This document shows positions 17,874-25,919 of a stretch of 64,000 nucleotides of DNA, one piece after another. The DNA is from UBA11403 sp963784615 (GTDB taxonomy: Bacteria; Pseudomonadota; Gammaproteobacteria; Legionellales; Legionellaceae), in the NCBI GenBank assembly GCA_963784615.1, contig CAWASG010000001.1, forward strand, positions 1,488,001 to 1,552,000. The letters run 5' to 3'. The translations under genes were made by a program, and so were the position numbers. Within the stretch, counting starts at the first letter, position 1; each line of letters begins with the position of its first letter. A model generated the notes under the pieces. That model was not told the DNA's origin. It searched no databases and saw only the letters and a list, made by a program, of their open reading frames with translations.

Positions 17874-18782
17874 CTACGAACTTTTACGCATTCCAGAACC
17901 CTTCGCCTCATGGCGGAAAATATCACGCGGTGCTTCAGGTGGATAGCCATAACCTTTGTCGGCCAGGCGTTTAATGGTTTGTAAGTATTTCTCGCCCCAT
18001 TCACCTGGTTCAAAATTCGTAACAACAACGTTATAACTCAGGTTGATAATCGACTCAAATGCCTTGCGTTGGGCGAGCGTGAAACCGGCAAAAGCAACTT
18101 GAACTTCACTCTCCGGAGCTATACCGCCGGACTTAAGACGATCGACGAGCAAATAAATCATTTTCTCAATCGTATAATACAGCTTGCACATCGACATGCC
18201 GGCAGACAAAATCTCTTCCGCTTTGGATGTCCCGAGCTTAAAGCCATAATCATGAATGGGATAGACAAACTCTAGCCCGGTGCCACCCTCTAACGCATCT
18301 GGAGGAATGATGACAGGTGGTGTAATACTTGGAATGGAGGGCGAAATCACATAAAGCTCGAACGAAGCCCATCTCCATTCGAGGCGATGGGCCATTTCAG
18401 CCATATCCAGTAAACGGGAAGCCTCTTCCAAAGGATCCCTCTCGTCCATTGAGGCCTGAATAGGCTCTCCTGAATATCCTGAGTATCCTGTCTCATCTGG
18501 AATCTCTGAGGTCTCCGGAATTTCTGGAATTTCTGGAGTCTCTGGAATCGCTGGAGTCTCTGGAATCGCTGGAGTCTCTGGAATCGCTGGAATCTCTGGA
18601 ATCGCTGGAATCTCTGGAATCTCTGGAATCTCTGGAATCTCTGGAGTCTCTGGAGTCTCTGGAGTCTCTGGAGTCTCTGGAGTCTCTGAAATTTTCGGGG
18701 TCTTCGGAGTTTTTGGATTATCAACCAAGACTATCACCTCATTTTTAGCAAACAATTCGGAGAACAGTGCACGCCCCGCCAT
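17874..18782 (-). CDS. Orphan protein with a 9-bp/three-residue tandem repeat (PET/PEI/PAI)
   Basis: A 302-residue protein that I do not recognise. Residues about 23-98 are 25 consecutive three-residue units (PKT, then PET, PEI and PAI), encoded by a 9-bp DNA repeat (18489-18716). A C-terminal region of about 200 residues looks globular, with helices around 'KAEEILSAGMSMCKLYYTIE' and 'FTLAQRKAFESI'. There is no signal peptide or membrane helix. The ATG at 18782 has no clear Shine-Dalgarno. Because the unit is 9 bp, slippage would change length without breaking frame. It lies between the sdh operon and feoC, all on the minus strand. Confidence 0.65.
   Translation of the reverse strand: MAGRALFSELFAKNEVIVLVDNPKTPKTPKISETPETPETPETPETPEIPEIPEIPEIPAIPEIPAIPETPAIPETPAIPETPEIPEIPETSEIPDETGYSGYSGEPIQASMDERDPLEEASRLLDMAEMAHRLEWRWASFELYVISPSIPSITPPVIIPPDALEGGTGLEFVYPIHDYGFKLGTSKAEEILSAGMSMCKLYYTIEKMIYLLVDRLKSGGIAPESEVQVAFAGFTLAQRKAFESIINLSYNVVVTNFEPGEWGEKYLQTIKRLADKGYGYPPEAPRDIFRHEAKGSGMRKSS
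18489..18716. repeat. 9-bp tandem repeat (TCTGGAATC/TCTGGAGTC/GCTGGAGTC)
   Basis: About 25 near-identical 9-bp units inside the coding region above. There are homogeneous blocks (successive TCTGGAGTC, then TCTGGAATC) and a higher-order alternation with GCTGGA, the pattern left by slippage and unit duplication. Confidence 0.9.
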
Positions 18783-18806
18783 GATTTATTGAACGACTGG
18801 CTTATA

Positions 18807-18915
18807 TATACTGTACACGGTTACACAATAAAGTTTATAACCATTCACCACATTATGACGATTGAGAGGTTCTACCGTAGCCTTAGTGCACATCCCAAGC
18901 ATCATTCACAGTATA
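18807..18915. repeat. Second inverted TATACTGT pair
   Basis: TATACTGTACACGG at 18807-18820 and ACAGTATA ending at 18915 in inverted orientation, filling the space between the 18782 start and the feoC stop (18918). No gene is seen between the arms. Compare 3503-3552. Confidence 0.35.
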
Positions 18916-18917
18916 GT

Positions 18918-19136
18918 CTAGTTCTGGCTCTGATAAAACACAACTGCTGATATGTTACAGCGCGAGCAAGCGCTCTGACAGGCCTTTTGCTGTTGATGCG
19001 GTAAAATAGCGCCTTTTTGAACCCAAAGATCAAGCATCGGCCTTAGCGCTGACTCATCCATATGAAATTCACGTGTGAGCTGTTGAATACTCACAACGTG
19101 CTCGCGCTGAATATATTCACGAAGTTGCAGTAACAT
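18918..19136 (-). CDS. feoC: FeoC-like transcriptional regulator / FeoB accessory protein
   Basis: A 72-residue winged-helix protein of the FeoC family. The N-terminal helix-turn-helix includes 'VVSIQQLTREFHMDESALRPML', and the wing carries the Cys cluster 'CQSACSRC' (C-x4-C-x2-C) plausible for an Fe-S cluster. In enterobacteria FeoC modulates FeoB stability. The ATG at 19136 lies inside the end of feoB (overlap 20 nt), so expression is coupled; a GTG two codons earlier is an alternative. Confidence 0.8.
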   Translation of the reverse strand: MLLQLREYIQREHVVSIQQLTREFHMDESALRPMLDLWVQKGAILPHQQQKACQSACSRCNISAVVFYQSQN

Positions 19137-21336
19137 ATCCACCCCCCGGCTCGCCCAGCATCTTGCGCATCATCAGCAGAATCGCCCCCATCACCAGTGC
19201 AATACAAACAATCCAAAGCAGTGTCTGCTCAGGGTGAGTCATCGCTGTTGCCAATTGATAAAACCCAACCGAAACACCATAAGCTAAAGCCATTGACCAC
19301 ACAATCGAAAACCACATAAACCTTCGCCCGGCTTCCTGCCGAATAACCGCCATCGTCGAAACACAAGGGATATAAAGAAGCACGAAGAGCAGATAAGCAT
19401 AAGCACCCACCTGTCCATCAAAATGTTGATACATGACTTCACCTACAGCTGAGGGCAAAGCACTCTCGTCGATATTGGCAGAAAGCGGGTGAATAATAGC
19501 CTGAGCAAGATGCGCCAGATTCGCTGGAATGGACATCAATGCCGATTGCATGGATCCCCAAAAATCAAATGCAACGCTAGACGCTTGCGCCAAGTGCCCC
19601 GCCTGAGAATACAAGGTATGCAACGTTCCAACCACAACCTCTTTTGCCAGCATACCAGTCAACAGCCCCATGGTAGCGGGCCAATTGTCCTGATGTATCC
19701 CCATAGGAGAAAAAATAGGCGTTATCCACTTCCCAAACACTGACAAAACCGACTCTTCACCATTGCCAAACGTAAATGCATTCAGCCCACCTAAAATCAC
19801 ACAAACGGGAATAATCAATCGACCCGCTCGCACAATAAAATAACGCAATCGCATAGAGGTTTCTTTTATCAAACGTTGTAGTGAGGGCTTATGATAAGCA
19901 GGCAGCTCCAGCAATAGAGGTGATGCACTGCCTTTAAATACCGTCTTTCGCAATAACAGCCCCGTCAACACCGCCATCAATATACCAATCAGATATAACG
20001 AAAAGACAACGTTATGGCCACCAACTGGGAAAAACGTTGCTACAAAGATGGCATAAATAGCCAAGCGCGCGCTGCAAGACATAAACGGACTCATCAAAAC
20101 AGTCAGCAACCTGTCCCGTTCAGAATCCAAAGTACGTGCCGCCATAATCGCCGGCACATTGCAGCCAAAGCCTACAATCATGGGCACAAATGATTTCCCC
20201 GGCAAGCCCAATGCCCGCATCGCTTTATCAACAACAAATGCGGCTCGCGCCATATAACCGGACGTCTCGAGCAACGCCAAAAAGAAAAACATGGAAGCAA
20301 TCACGGGAATAAAGGTTAAGGTCGTATTAATACCTTTCCCCAGGCCATTCGCAATGAACGCTATCAATCCACTCGGTGCATGCATGGCTTGCAGAAGGGA
20401 TGCCACCCCCTGAACAAAAATGGCATCGCTGCTGATATCAAAAAACTCCTGCAACGCACCGCCGACATTAATGGCCATAAAAAACATCAAATACATCACG
20501 CCAAAGAAAATGGGCAATGCCCAGAAGCGATGCAAGACAATGCGATCAATTTTAGCGGTCAAATGCTCGCTCGCATCTGAGCGTTTTTTCTGTGCCAACA
20601 GCACGATTTGATGCACCGCTTGATAGCGTGCATCCGCCATCAAAATATCGGATTCTTCTGGTATACAGTGCATGACACTCGAATCGGTCACCAACACAGC
20701 ATCACCTTCAAGCAAACGATTCGCCCAATAGAATGCATGTTGTGGTGAATAAGTCCCAAGCTCAACCCATGCCTGCTTTATCGCAACAAGCGCATCTGTT
20801 AACGGGCTTGATAAGGGCAGTACGAAAGGCTTCATCTTCAATTCAGGAGCGCTCAGGACGGCTTGTTTTAACGCCTCCAACCCTTGATGTCGATGTGCTT
20901 GAATAGAGATGACCGAACAACCCATCTGCTGAGACAATGCCTTGGCGTCGATAATAATTCCGCGCTGCTGGGCGATATCTATCATATTCAGTGCAATCAC
21001 AACGGGCTTGCCTAACTCAAGTAACTGACTGGTTAAGTAAAGATGTCGCTCCAAATGACAGGCATCCATCACGTTGATAATCACATCAACATCGTCGCTA
21101 ATAACCGCTTGTGCGGTTATTTTCTCATCCTGGCTTGAACCTTGATGGGGCGAGGTTAAAGAATACAAGCCAGGAAGATCGATCAACTCAACTGGATGCT
21201 GACCAATAATTAATGTGCCGGTTTTTTTCTCAACCGTTACGCCAGGCCAATTACCCACGCGTTGATTATCACCGGTCAGGGCATTAAATAAGGTTGTTTT
21301 CCCACAATTAGGGTTACCCACCAGCATCACGCGCAT
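19117..21336 (-). CDS. feoB: Ferrous iron transporter B
   Basis: A 739-residue inner-membrane Fe(II) transporter with an N-terminal G domain. G1 is 'GNPNCGKT' (residues 7-14), G3 'DLPGLYSL' and G4 'NMID'; the membrane half contains two gate regions including 'PMIVGFGCNVPAIMAARTL' and 'LLTGMLAKEVVVGTL'. Length and architecture are normal. The ATG at 21336 is preceded by GGGAGCAG and overlaps the feoA end by 10 nt. The upstream Fur box (21618-21630) predicts expression under iron limitation. Confidence 0.96.
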   Translation of the reverse strand: MRVMLVGNPNCGKTTLFNALTGDNQRVGNWPGVTVEKKTGTLIIGQHPVELIDLPGLYSLTSPHQGSSQDEKITAQAVISDDVDVIINVMDACHLERHLYLTSQLLELGKPVVIALNMIDIAQQRGIIIDAKALSQQMGCSVISIQAHRHQGLEALKQAVLSAPELKMKPFVLPLSSPLTDALVAIKQAWVELGTYSPQHAFYWANRLLEGDAVLVTDSSVMHCIPEESDILMADARYQAVHQIVLLAQKKRSDASEHLTAKIDRIVLHRFWALPIFFGVMYLMFFMAINVGGALQEFFDISSDAIFVQGVASLLQAMHAPSGLIAFIANGLGKGINTTLTFIPVIASMFFFLALLETSGYMARAAFVVDKAMRALGLPGKSFVPMIVGFGCNVPAIMAARTLDSERDRLLTVLMSPFMSCSARLAIYAIFVATFFPVGGHNVVFSLYLIGILMAVLTGLLLRKTVFKGSASPLLLELPAYHKPSLQRLIKETSMRLRYFIVRAGRLIIPVCVILGGLNAFTFGNGEESVLSVFGKWITPIFSPMGIHQDNWPATMGLLTGMLAKEVVVGTLHTLYSQAGHLAQASSVAFDFWGSMQSALMSIPANLAHLAQAIIHPLSANIDESALPSAVGEVMYQHFDGQVGAYAYLLFVLLYIPCVSTMAVIRQEAGRRFMWFSIVWSMALAYGVSVGFYQLATAMTHPEQTLLWIVCIALVMGAILLMMRKMLGEPGGGYVTATS

Positions 21337-21569
21337 GATAACTGCTCCCACTGCAAATGACGGGCCTCATCAAATCGCAAGCCGATTGATACACCGCGAA
21401 CCTCTACCTGTACAGGACATCCAAGCGGTGCAATGCGTATCACGTCAACCTCAGCACCACGCGTCATCCCAAACGATAATAATTTTCGACGATATGCCGT
21501 ATCGGTTAAACCGAAATCAATTAAACGCACCCGAAGGCCGGCTTTTAAATCAGAGGTAGTGAGCATCAT
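21327..21569 (-). CDS. feoA: Ferrous iron transport protein A (SH3-like)
   Basis: An 80-residue SH3-fold partner of FeoB. 'YRRKLLSFGMTRGAEVDVIR' and 'RGVSIGLRFDEARHL' follow the FeoA family pattern. It is the first gene of feoABC, 48 bp downstream of a Fur box. Two ATG codons in a row (21569, 21566) are possible starts; the ribosome binding site is weak. Confidence 0.93.
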   Translation of the reverse strand: MMLTTSDLKAGLRVRLIDFGLTDTAYRRKLLSFGMTRGAEVDVIRIAPLGCPVQVEVRGVSIGLRFDEARHLQWEQLSCA

Positions 21570-21614
21570 TTATAACGTCATATCATGAGAAAGGTATAGT
21601 TTACCACAAATGCT

Positions 21615-21634
21615 ATCGAGAATCATTCTCATTT
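21615..21634 (-). promoter_or_regulatory. Fur box upstream of feoABC
   Basis: GAGAAT-G-ATTCTC on the minus strand (21630-21618) is a perfect 6-1-6 palindrome matching the core of the Fur consensus (GATAATGATAATCATTATC). It lies over the likely -35 region of feoA and overlaps the stop codon of zapE (21629-21631). Confidence 0.8.
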
Positions 21635-22678
21635 TAAATAATCAATAGACTGCATTTCCTGCAATCGACTTCGCGTTCGTTGAAACGCAACATAGACTTC
21701 GCCTTCAAGATAAAGTTCATCAATCGGCGCGGCTGCGGACAGTATCACGCGCACTTTGCTGTCATACATCACATCAATAAAATGCGTGAGCAAAAGTGCT
21801 TTTACCGTATCTTGTGCTGTCAGCACTGGAACATGGCTCACAAAAATCGTATGAAAGCGCTGGGCTATTTCCAGATAATCCAACTGGCTGCGTGGCAACT
21901 GGCAGATGACATCAAACTCAAACCATGCAACCAGTTCACTGCATTGTATCGTTGGAATATCCCGTCCCTGCACCGATAAAATCCTCTCATCAGCCCGGCC
22001 TTTCACCAATGTATTAAATTGCGACACCATGATGGCATCGTTTTTTTCATTCAACGGATACAGGTAAGCTGTTTCAAGTGGCGCGCGCCCCAAGCGATAA
22101 TCACGACGTTCGGTTAAATCAATCACTTCACAATGCTGTTTAATCAAAGCAATCGCGGGTAGAAATCGCACCCGCTGCAACCCATTCAAATATAAATTAT
22201 CCGGAGCTGTATTCGAGGTCATCACCAAAACAACACCTTCTGCAAACATCAATTTGATGAGTTCAGCGAGGATCATGGCGGTTGCAATATCTTGAACCAG
22301 AAACTCATCCAAACAAAGTAATCGTGTTTTTTTAGCCAGATTTTTCGCAATAACCTTTAAAGGATCAGAGTGCCCCTGCAGGCGACGCAATTGGCCATCC
22401 ACTTGTTGCATAAATTGATGAAAATGCATGCGCGATTTATGGCGATCCTGGACATGATGATAAAACAAATCCATCAAAAACGTTTTACCTCCGCCCACAG
22501 GTCCATACAAATATAAGCCTTGAATAGTCTCTTTGGATAAGCGCCTAAACCAAAAATGCCGAGGCCGATTTAAGGACTCCGCAACGCGCTGGAAAGATGT
22601 CAGCACACCGCGCTGCAGGGGATCATCCTGAATCTCACCCCGTGCAATCGCTGCATCATATTCATCGGTCAATGTCAT
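21629..22678 (-). CDS. zapE: Cell division protein ZapE (AFG1-like ATPase)
   Basis: A 349-residue P-loop ATPase of the AFG1/ZapE family; in E. coli ZapE interacts with FtsZ during constriction. Walker A is 'GPVGGGKT' (59-66), Walker B 'LLCLDEF' (about 120-126), followed by 'VLVMTSNTAPDNLYLNGLQR' typical of the family. The ATG overlaps the stop of the upstream hydrolase gene (ATGA), so the two are coupled. Its own stop falls in the feoA Fur box, showing how tightly the genes are packed. Confidence 0.93.
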   Translation of the reverse strand: MTLTDEYDAAIARGEIQDDPLQRGVLTSFQRVAESLNRPRHFWFRRLSKETIQGLYLYGPVGGGKTFLMDLFYHHVQDRHKSRMHFHQFMQQVDGQLRRLQGHSDPLKVIAKNLAKKTRLLCLDEFLVQDIATAMILAELIKLMFAEGVVLVMTSNTAPDNLYLNGLQRVRFLPAIALIKQHCEVIDLTERRDYRLGRAPLETAYLYPLNEKNDAIMVSQFNTLVKGRADERILSVQGRDIPTIQCSELVAWFEFDVICQLPRSQLDYLEIAQRFHTIFVSHVPVLTAQDTVKALLLTHFIDVMYDSKVRVILSAAAPIDELYLEGEVYVAFQRTRSRLQEMQSIDYLK

Positions 22679-23325
22679 CTTAAGCCCAGTGTTTGAATAT
22701 GTTGGAGCAACAATGATTTCAGCTCGATCAATTTGCCATGAAAAAAATGACTGGTATCTGGCATTTCCGAATAAATAAGAGGGGATGCTGATTGCGCAAC
22801 AAACGTGCGGACCTCATCAACCGGCACCACTTCATCCACATCACCCTGGACAATCATCCACGGATGCGGGGTGGGATCATATGCCGTATAATCATAATGA
22901 TGAACTGGAGGCGCTATTGAAACCAGCAAAGCATGCGGACATTGCGCGGCAGCGCGATAAGTCACATAAGAGCCAAATGAAAATCCTGCGAACACCAACT
23001 GCCCCCCCGGCATTTGCTGCTGACAGAGTTCAGCGAGTAATAACATATCCTCACTCTCCCCCACGCCTGCATCATACTCACCCTGAGACTGGCCCACCCC
23101 GCGAAAATTAAACCGAATGCTCGCCATTCCCAATTCTTTAAACACCCGCGCCAAAGTCGTCACGACTTTATTATGCATCGTGCCACCCTGCAACGAGTGC
23201 GGATGTCCCAATAACGCGATATAACGCTTATCATAATCCGGAGGAACACTCACGATCGCTTCCAACTCACCCACCTGACCTGAAAAGGTAAACGCCTGCT
23301 CTCCGGGTTGATTTAAATTCAACAT
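22675..23325 (-). CDS. Alpha/beta hydrolase of the short dienelactone hydrolase-like type
   Basis: A 216-residue cytosolic alpha/beta hydrolase. 'LLGHPHSLQGGTMHNKVV' and 'RFNFRGVGQSQGEYD' near the N-terminus, the nucleophile elbow 'GFSFGS', the acid residue in 'VQGDVDEVVP' and the histidine in 'DTSHFFHG' make a complete catalytic triad. Substrate unknown; similar small hydrolases are widespread in proteobacteria. I chose the ATG at 23325, with AGGA 6-7 nt upstream, over an earlier in-frame ATG without a site. It overlaps zapE by 4 nt. Confidence 0.8.
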   Translation of the reverse strand: MLNLNQPGEQAFTFSGQVGELEAIVSVPPDYDKRYIALLGHPHSLQGGTMHNKVVTTLARVFKELGMASIRFNFRGVGQSQGEYDAGVGESEDMLLLAELCQQQMPGGQLVFAGFSFGSYVTYRAAAQCPHALLVSIAPPVHHYDYTAYDPTPHPWMIVQGDVDEVVPVDEVRTFVAQSASPLIYSEMPDTSHFFHGKLIELKSLLLQHIQTLGLR

Positions 23326-23377
23326 AAAATTCCTGAAATTCAATCGGTCAATACATCTGTAAAATAGTACCTGTAAT

Positions 23378-23413
23378 TTGTTATTTTTCACATAACATAC
23401 TATAATATGTTAT
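23378..23413 (+). promoter_or_regulatory. Promoter and palindromic operator of the VapBC-type module
   Basis: TTGTTA (23378-23383), 17-bp spacer, TATAAT (23401-23406). A 22-bp near-perfect palindrome (ATAACATA ... TATGTTAT, 23392-23413) covers the -10, as expected for autorepression by an RHH antitoxin-toxin complex. Confidence 0.7.
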
Positions 23414-23440
23414 ATATTTGTTTTATTAAAAGGTGCGCTA

Positions 23441-23677
23441 ATGAATATTAATATTTATATTGAAGACTCGCTAGGAAAATGTCTTACCGAACAAACCAAG
23501 CAAAGAGGGACTTCACGTAATGCAATCATTCGAGAAGCCATCAAAGAATGGCTTGCCCACCATGAAATAAAAAAATGGCCCAATTCAATATTAACATTCA
23601 ATGGCGTTGCCAATGCAGCATCCTTTGAGTCGCATCGTGTCGATTTGTTACCCCCAAAAGAGGATCCATTTGCATGA
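23441..23677 (+). CDS. VapB-type ribbon-helix-helix antitoxin
   Basis: A 78-residue protein whose N-terminus ('MNINIYIEDSLGKCLTEQ' then 'SRNAIIREAIKEWLAHH') fits a ribbon-helix-helix (CopG/Arc-like) DNA-binding domain; the acidic/Pro-rich C-terminus ('LLPPKEDPFA') would bind the toxin. It overlaps the PIN toxin gene by 4 nt (ATGA), the normal antitoxin-first arrangement. The upstream palindrome is its probable operator. Confidence 0.8.
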   Translation: MNINIYIEDSLGKCLTEQTKQRGTSRNAIIREAIKEWLAHHEIKKWPNSILTFNGVANAASFESHRVDLLPPKEDPFA

Positions 23678-24087
23678 AGTATTTATTGGATACCTGCGTC
23701 ATTAGCGATTTTGTGAAGGGTGAAAAAAACACATTATCTCAATTAAAAATCACACCACCCAATGAACTCGCTGTTTCCAGCATCACCGTCATGGAAATCC
23801 AATACGGGCTCGCCCTGAATCCAAAATATAGGCAAACAATAGAGCCCATTATTCTTGATTTTTTAACATCCGTTACTGTATTGGACTATACACTAGGCGA
23901 TGCGGAACAAACGGCAAAGATTCGAGCCATATTAAAGCAACAAGGTCGACCCATTGGAAGTTATGATATTTTATTGGCCGGTGTCGCCCTAAACAACCAA
24001 CTTATTTTTGTCTCATCCAATACAAATGAGTTTAATCGAATTCATTCGCTGACTTTAGAGAATTGGCGACTTCCCTTAGATCATTAA
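23674..24087 (+). CDS. PIN-domain toxin (VapC family)
   Basis: A 137-residue PIN-domain ribonuclease. Acidic active-site positions are visible: 'YLLDTCVISDF' (Asp at residue 6), 'SSITVMEIQYG' (Glu), 'SYDILLAGVAL' (Asp) and 'FVSSNTNEFNRI'. VapC toxins typically cleave initiator tRNA or rRNA; the target here is unknown. The usual C-terminal Asp position reads 'SSNTNEF' rather than 'T.D.DF', a common variation in this subgroup. Confidence 0.83.
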   Translation: MKYLLDTCVISDFVKGEKNTLSQLKITPPNELAVSSITVMEIQYGLALNPKYRQTIEPIILDFLTSVTVLDYTLGDAEQTAKIRAILKQQGRPIGSYDILLAGVALNNQLIFVSSNTNEFNRIHSLTLENWRLPLDH

Positions 24088-24193
24088 TTTATTGTATTCC
24101 ACCACACAGACTGATTATAATTACCCACTGCATCGACTCGCAATTGAGCGATGACAAAAAAAAAATTACATCATACTTAGGAGGACTTGATCC

Positions 24194-24265
24194 ATGCGAC
24201 AGGTACCTGGTAATACCCTTTGTGTATCCCATGCAATGCAACAAATCATGGAGATACGCTCATGA
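24194..24265 (+). CDS. Short leader ORF upstream of panB
   Basis: Twenty-three codons (M-R-Q-V-P-G-N-T-L ... M-E-I-R-S) with a near-perfect ribosome binding site, AGGAGGA at 24179-24185, 8 nt before the ATG. The TGA stop overlaps the panB start (ATGA at 24262-24265), so translation of panB is probably coupled to it. There is no run of a single amino acid codon that would signal classical attenuation. It may be a genuine small gene or a ribosome-loading leader. Confidence 0.5.
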   Translation: MRQVPGNTLCVSHAMQQIMEIRS

Positions 24266-25053
24266 ATATACTCGATTTTAAACGCAAAAAAGAACGCGCA
24301 CAAAAAATCACGATGTTGACCTGCTACGACTATCCTTCTGCATGCATGATTGCTGAATCGGATGTTGATTGTGCCTTGGTTGGTGATTCGGTTGCCATGG
24401 CAGTGCACGGTCATGACTCCACTATTATGGCGACCATTGACATGATGGTGTTACATACTGCAGCCGTTGCACGTGGATTAAAGAAGCAATTCCTGGTAAG
24501 CGACCTGCCCTTTTTGAGCCATCGTATCTCCCGTGCCGATACCGTATTACACGCAAAACAATTGCTCCAGGCCGGTGCTCATGCGGTCAAACTCGAAGGT
24601 GCGGATGAGGACGTTTATCAAACCGTCGAGTATTTGGTGACTTGCGGGATCCCGGTGATGGGTCATATCGGCCTGACACCTCAGTCCATTCACCAACTCG
24701 GCGGCTTTCGCATTCAGGGTCGTGAAACCGAGCAGGCGATACGACTCATACAACAAGCAGAACGCCTCGAAGCCGCAGGATGTTTTTCCGTGGTGGTGGA
24801 GTGTGTTCCCAGTCCATTGGCGAAAACCATCAGCCAAGCTTTAACGATTCCAGTCATCGGCATTGGATCAGGCGCTGAAACAGACGGCCAGGTACTGGTT
24901 TGGCATGACATGTTGGGCTTGCAGACTGAATTTAACCCTCGTTTTGTGAAACGCTTTGTCGAAGGAAAGGCGCTCCTGCAACAGGGTATTCAAGCGTATG
25001 TTGCGCAGGTTCAAGGCATGCATTTCCCCGCGGAAGAACATACTTATAGTTAA
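24262..25053 (+). CDS. panB: 3-methyl-2-oxobutanoate hydroxymethyltransferase
   Basis: A 263-residue TIM-barrel enzyme making ketopantoate, the first step to pantothenate and CoA. 'ITMLTCYDYPSACMIAES', 'VGDSVAMAVHGHDSTI' (Mg-binding Asp), 'VKLEGA', 'MGHIGLTPQSIHQLGGFRIQ' and 'IPVIGIGSGAETDGQVLVWHDMLG' are diagnostic. I chose the ATG at 24262: GGAG is 11-12 nt upstream and the family N-terminus follows. It precedes panC after a 101-bp gap containing a strong hairpin. Confidence 0.95.
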   Translation: MNILDFKRKKERAQKITMLTCYDYPSACMIAESDVDCALVGDSVAMAVHGHDSTIMATIDMMVLHTAAVARGLKKQFLVSDLPFLSHRISRADTVLHAKQLLQAGAHAVKLEGADEDVYQTVEYLVTCGIPVMGHIGLTPQSIHQLGGFRIQGRETEQAIRLIQQAERLEAAGCFSVVVECVPSPLAKTISQALTIPVIGIGSGAETDGQVLVWHDMLGLQTEFNPRFVKRFVEGKALLQQGIQAYVAQVQGMHFPAEEHTYS

Positions 25054-25059
25054 TTGGAG

Positions 25060-25104
25060 TTTGGTCGAAACGGCATGCAAAAAACGCATGCCGTTTCGTC
25101 CAAA
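25060..25104. repeat. Hairpin with GCATGC-A6-C-GCATGC core, copy 1
   Basis: Long imperfect stem (TTTGGTCGAAACGGCATGC pairs with its complement) closing a loop AAAAAAC. A second copy at 60938-60983 has the same core and loop but different, still self-complementary outer arms. No T-tract follows on either strand, so it is not a standard intrinsic terminator. Confidence 0.75.
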
Positions 25105-25154
25105 TATAATTTTCTGGCCTTAGTCATCATTTCTTGTTTTACTGGAATCATTTT

Positions 25155-25919
25155 ATGCAAATCATACACGAGATCAAAGAATGGCACGCATTCCGTAACA
25201 CCTGCCCCGCACATCAATCGATTGGGTTTGTGCCAACCATGGGAGCACTGCATCAAGGTCACATCTCTCTGATAGAAGCAAGCCAACGCGAGAATGATCG
25301 GACTGTGGTCAGTATTTTTGTCAACCCAACCCAATTCAATCAAACGGATGATTTCACCCACTACCCCCGCACGTTGGATGCAGATCTCAACTTACTCAAG
25401 CAAGCCGGCGTTCAAGCATGCTTAGTCCCGGAACCAGAGGCAATCTACAATGACAACTATCAATTTCAAATCACCGAGAACGCCTTCAGCCAACTGATGG
25501 AAGGCGGCCATCGCCCCGGGCATTTTACGGGTGTTTTAACGGTGGTGATGAAATTATTGCAACTCGTCCGTCCGAACCTCGCCTATTTTGGTGAGAAGGA
25601 TTATCAACAATTTCAACTGATTCACGACATGGCCGCTGCATTTTTCATGAATGTAGACATCAAAGCTTGCCCAACCATTCGCGAACCCAGCCGACTCCCC
25701 TTCAGTTCCCGCAACCAACGCCTTACCCCCGAGCAACGAAACCTTGCAGATGAATTTGCACGCATTTTCCACCAGCCCATTTCTATCGATATTATCTGCT
25801 CACAACTGCAGGCGATGGGCATTACCGTTGATTATATTGAGGAACACGAAAACCGGCGTTTTATCGCTGTTCAAATTGGCGCAATACGATTGCTCGATAA
25901 TTATCGGCTTATATCATGA
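25155..25919 (+). CDS. panC: Pantothenate synthetase (short form)
   Basis: Joins pantoate and beta-alanine using ATP. 'GFVPTMGALHQGHISLI' holds the nucleotidyl-transferase histidine motif; 'SIFVNPTQFNQTDDF', 'GHFTGVLTVVMKLLQLVRPNLAYFGEKDYQQF' in two parts, and 'FSSRN' (catalytic Ser/Arg region) follow. It has 254 residues against about 280 usually; the missing part is in the C-terminal subdomain, and the segment before SSRN reads 'EPSRLP' rather than K-D-G-L. The core active site looks intact. The ATG at 25155 is chosen from the family N-terminus. It overlaps the convergent methyltransferase gene by 11 nt. Confidence 0.9.
   Translation: MQIIHEIKEWHAFRNTCPAHQSIGFVPTMGALHQGHISLIEASQRENDRTVVSIFVNPTQFNQTDDFTHYPRTLDADLNLLKQAGVQACLVPEPEAIYNDNYQFQITENAFSQLMEGGHRPGHFTGVLTVVMKLLQLVRPNLAYFGEKDYQQFQLIHDMAAAFFMNVDIKACPTIREPSRLPFSSRNQRLTPEQRNLADEFARIFHQPISIDIICSQLQAMGITVDYIEEHENRRFIAVQIGAIRLLDNYRLIS

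Noticed and set aside
18489..18716. Possible CRISPR-like array
   Set aside because: Units are 9 bp, contiguous without spacers, and in frame within a gene.
18347..18724. Minus-strand frame with QRFQRLQ repeats
   Set aside because: It is the alternative frame of the same 9-bp tandem repeat; the PET/PEI frame is longer and continues into a globular region.
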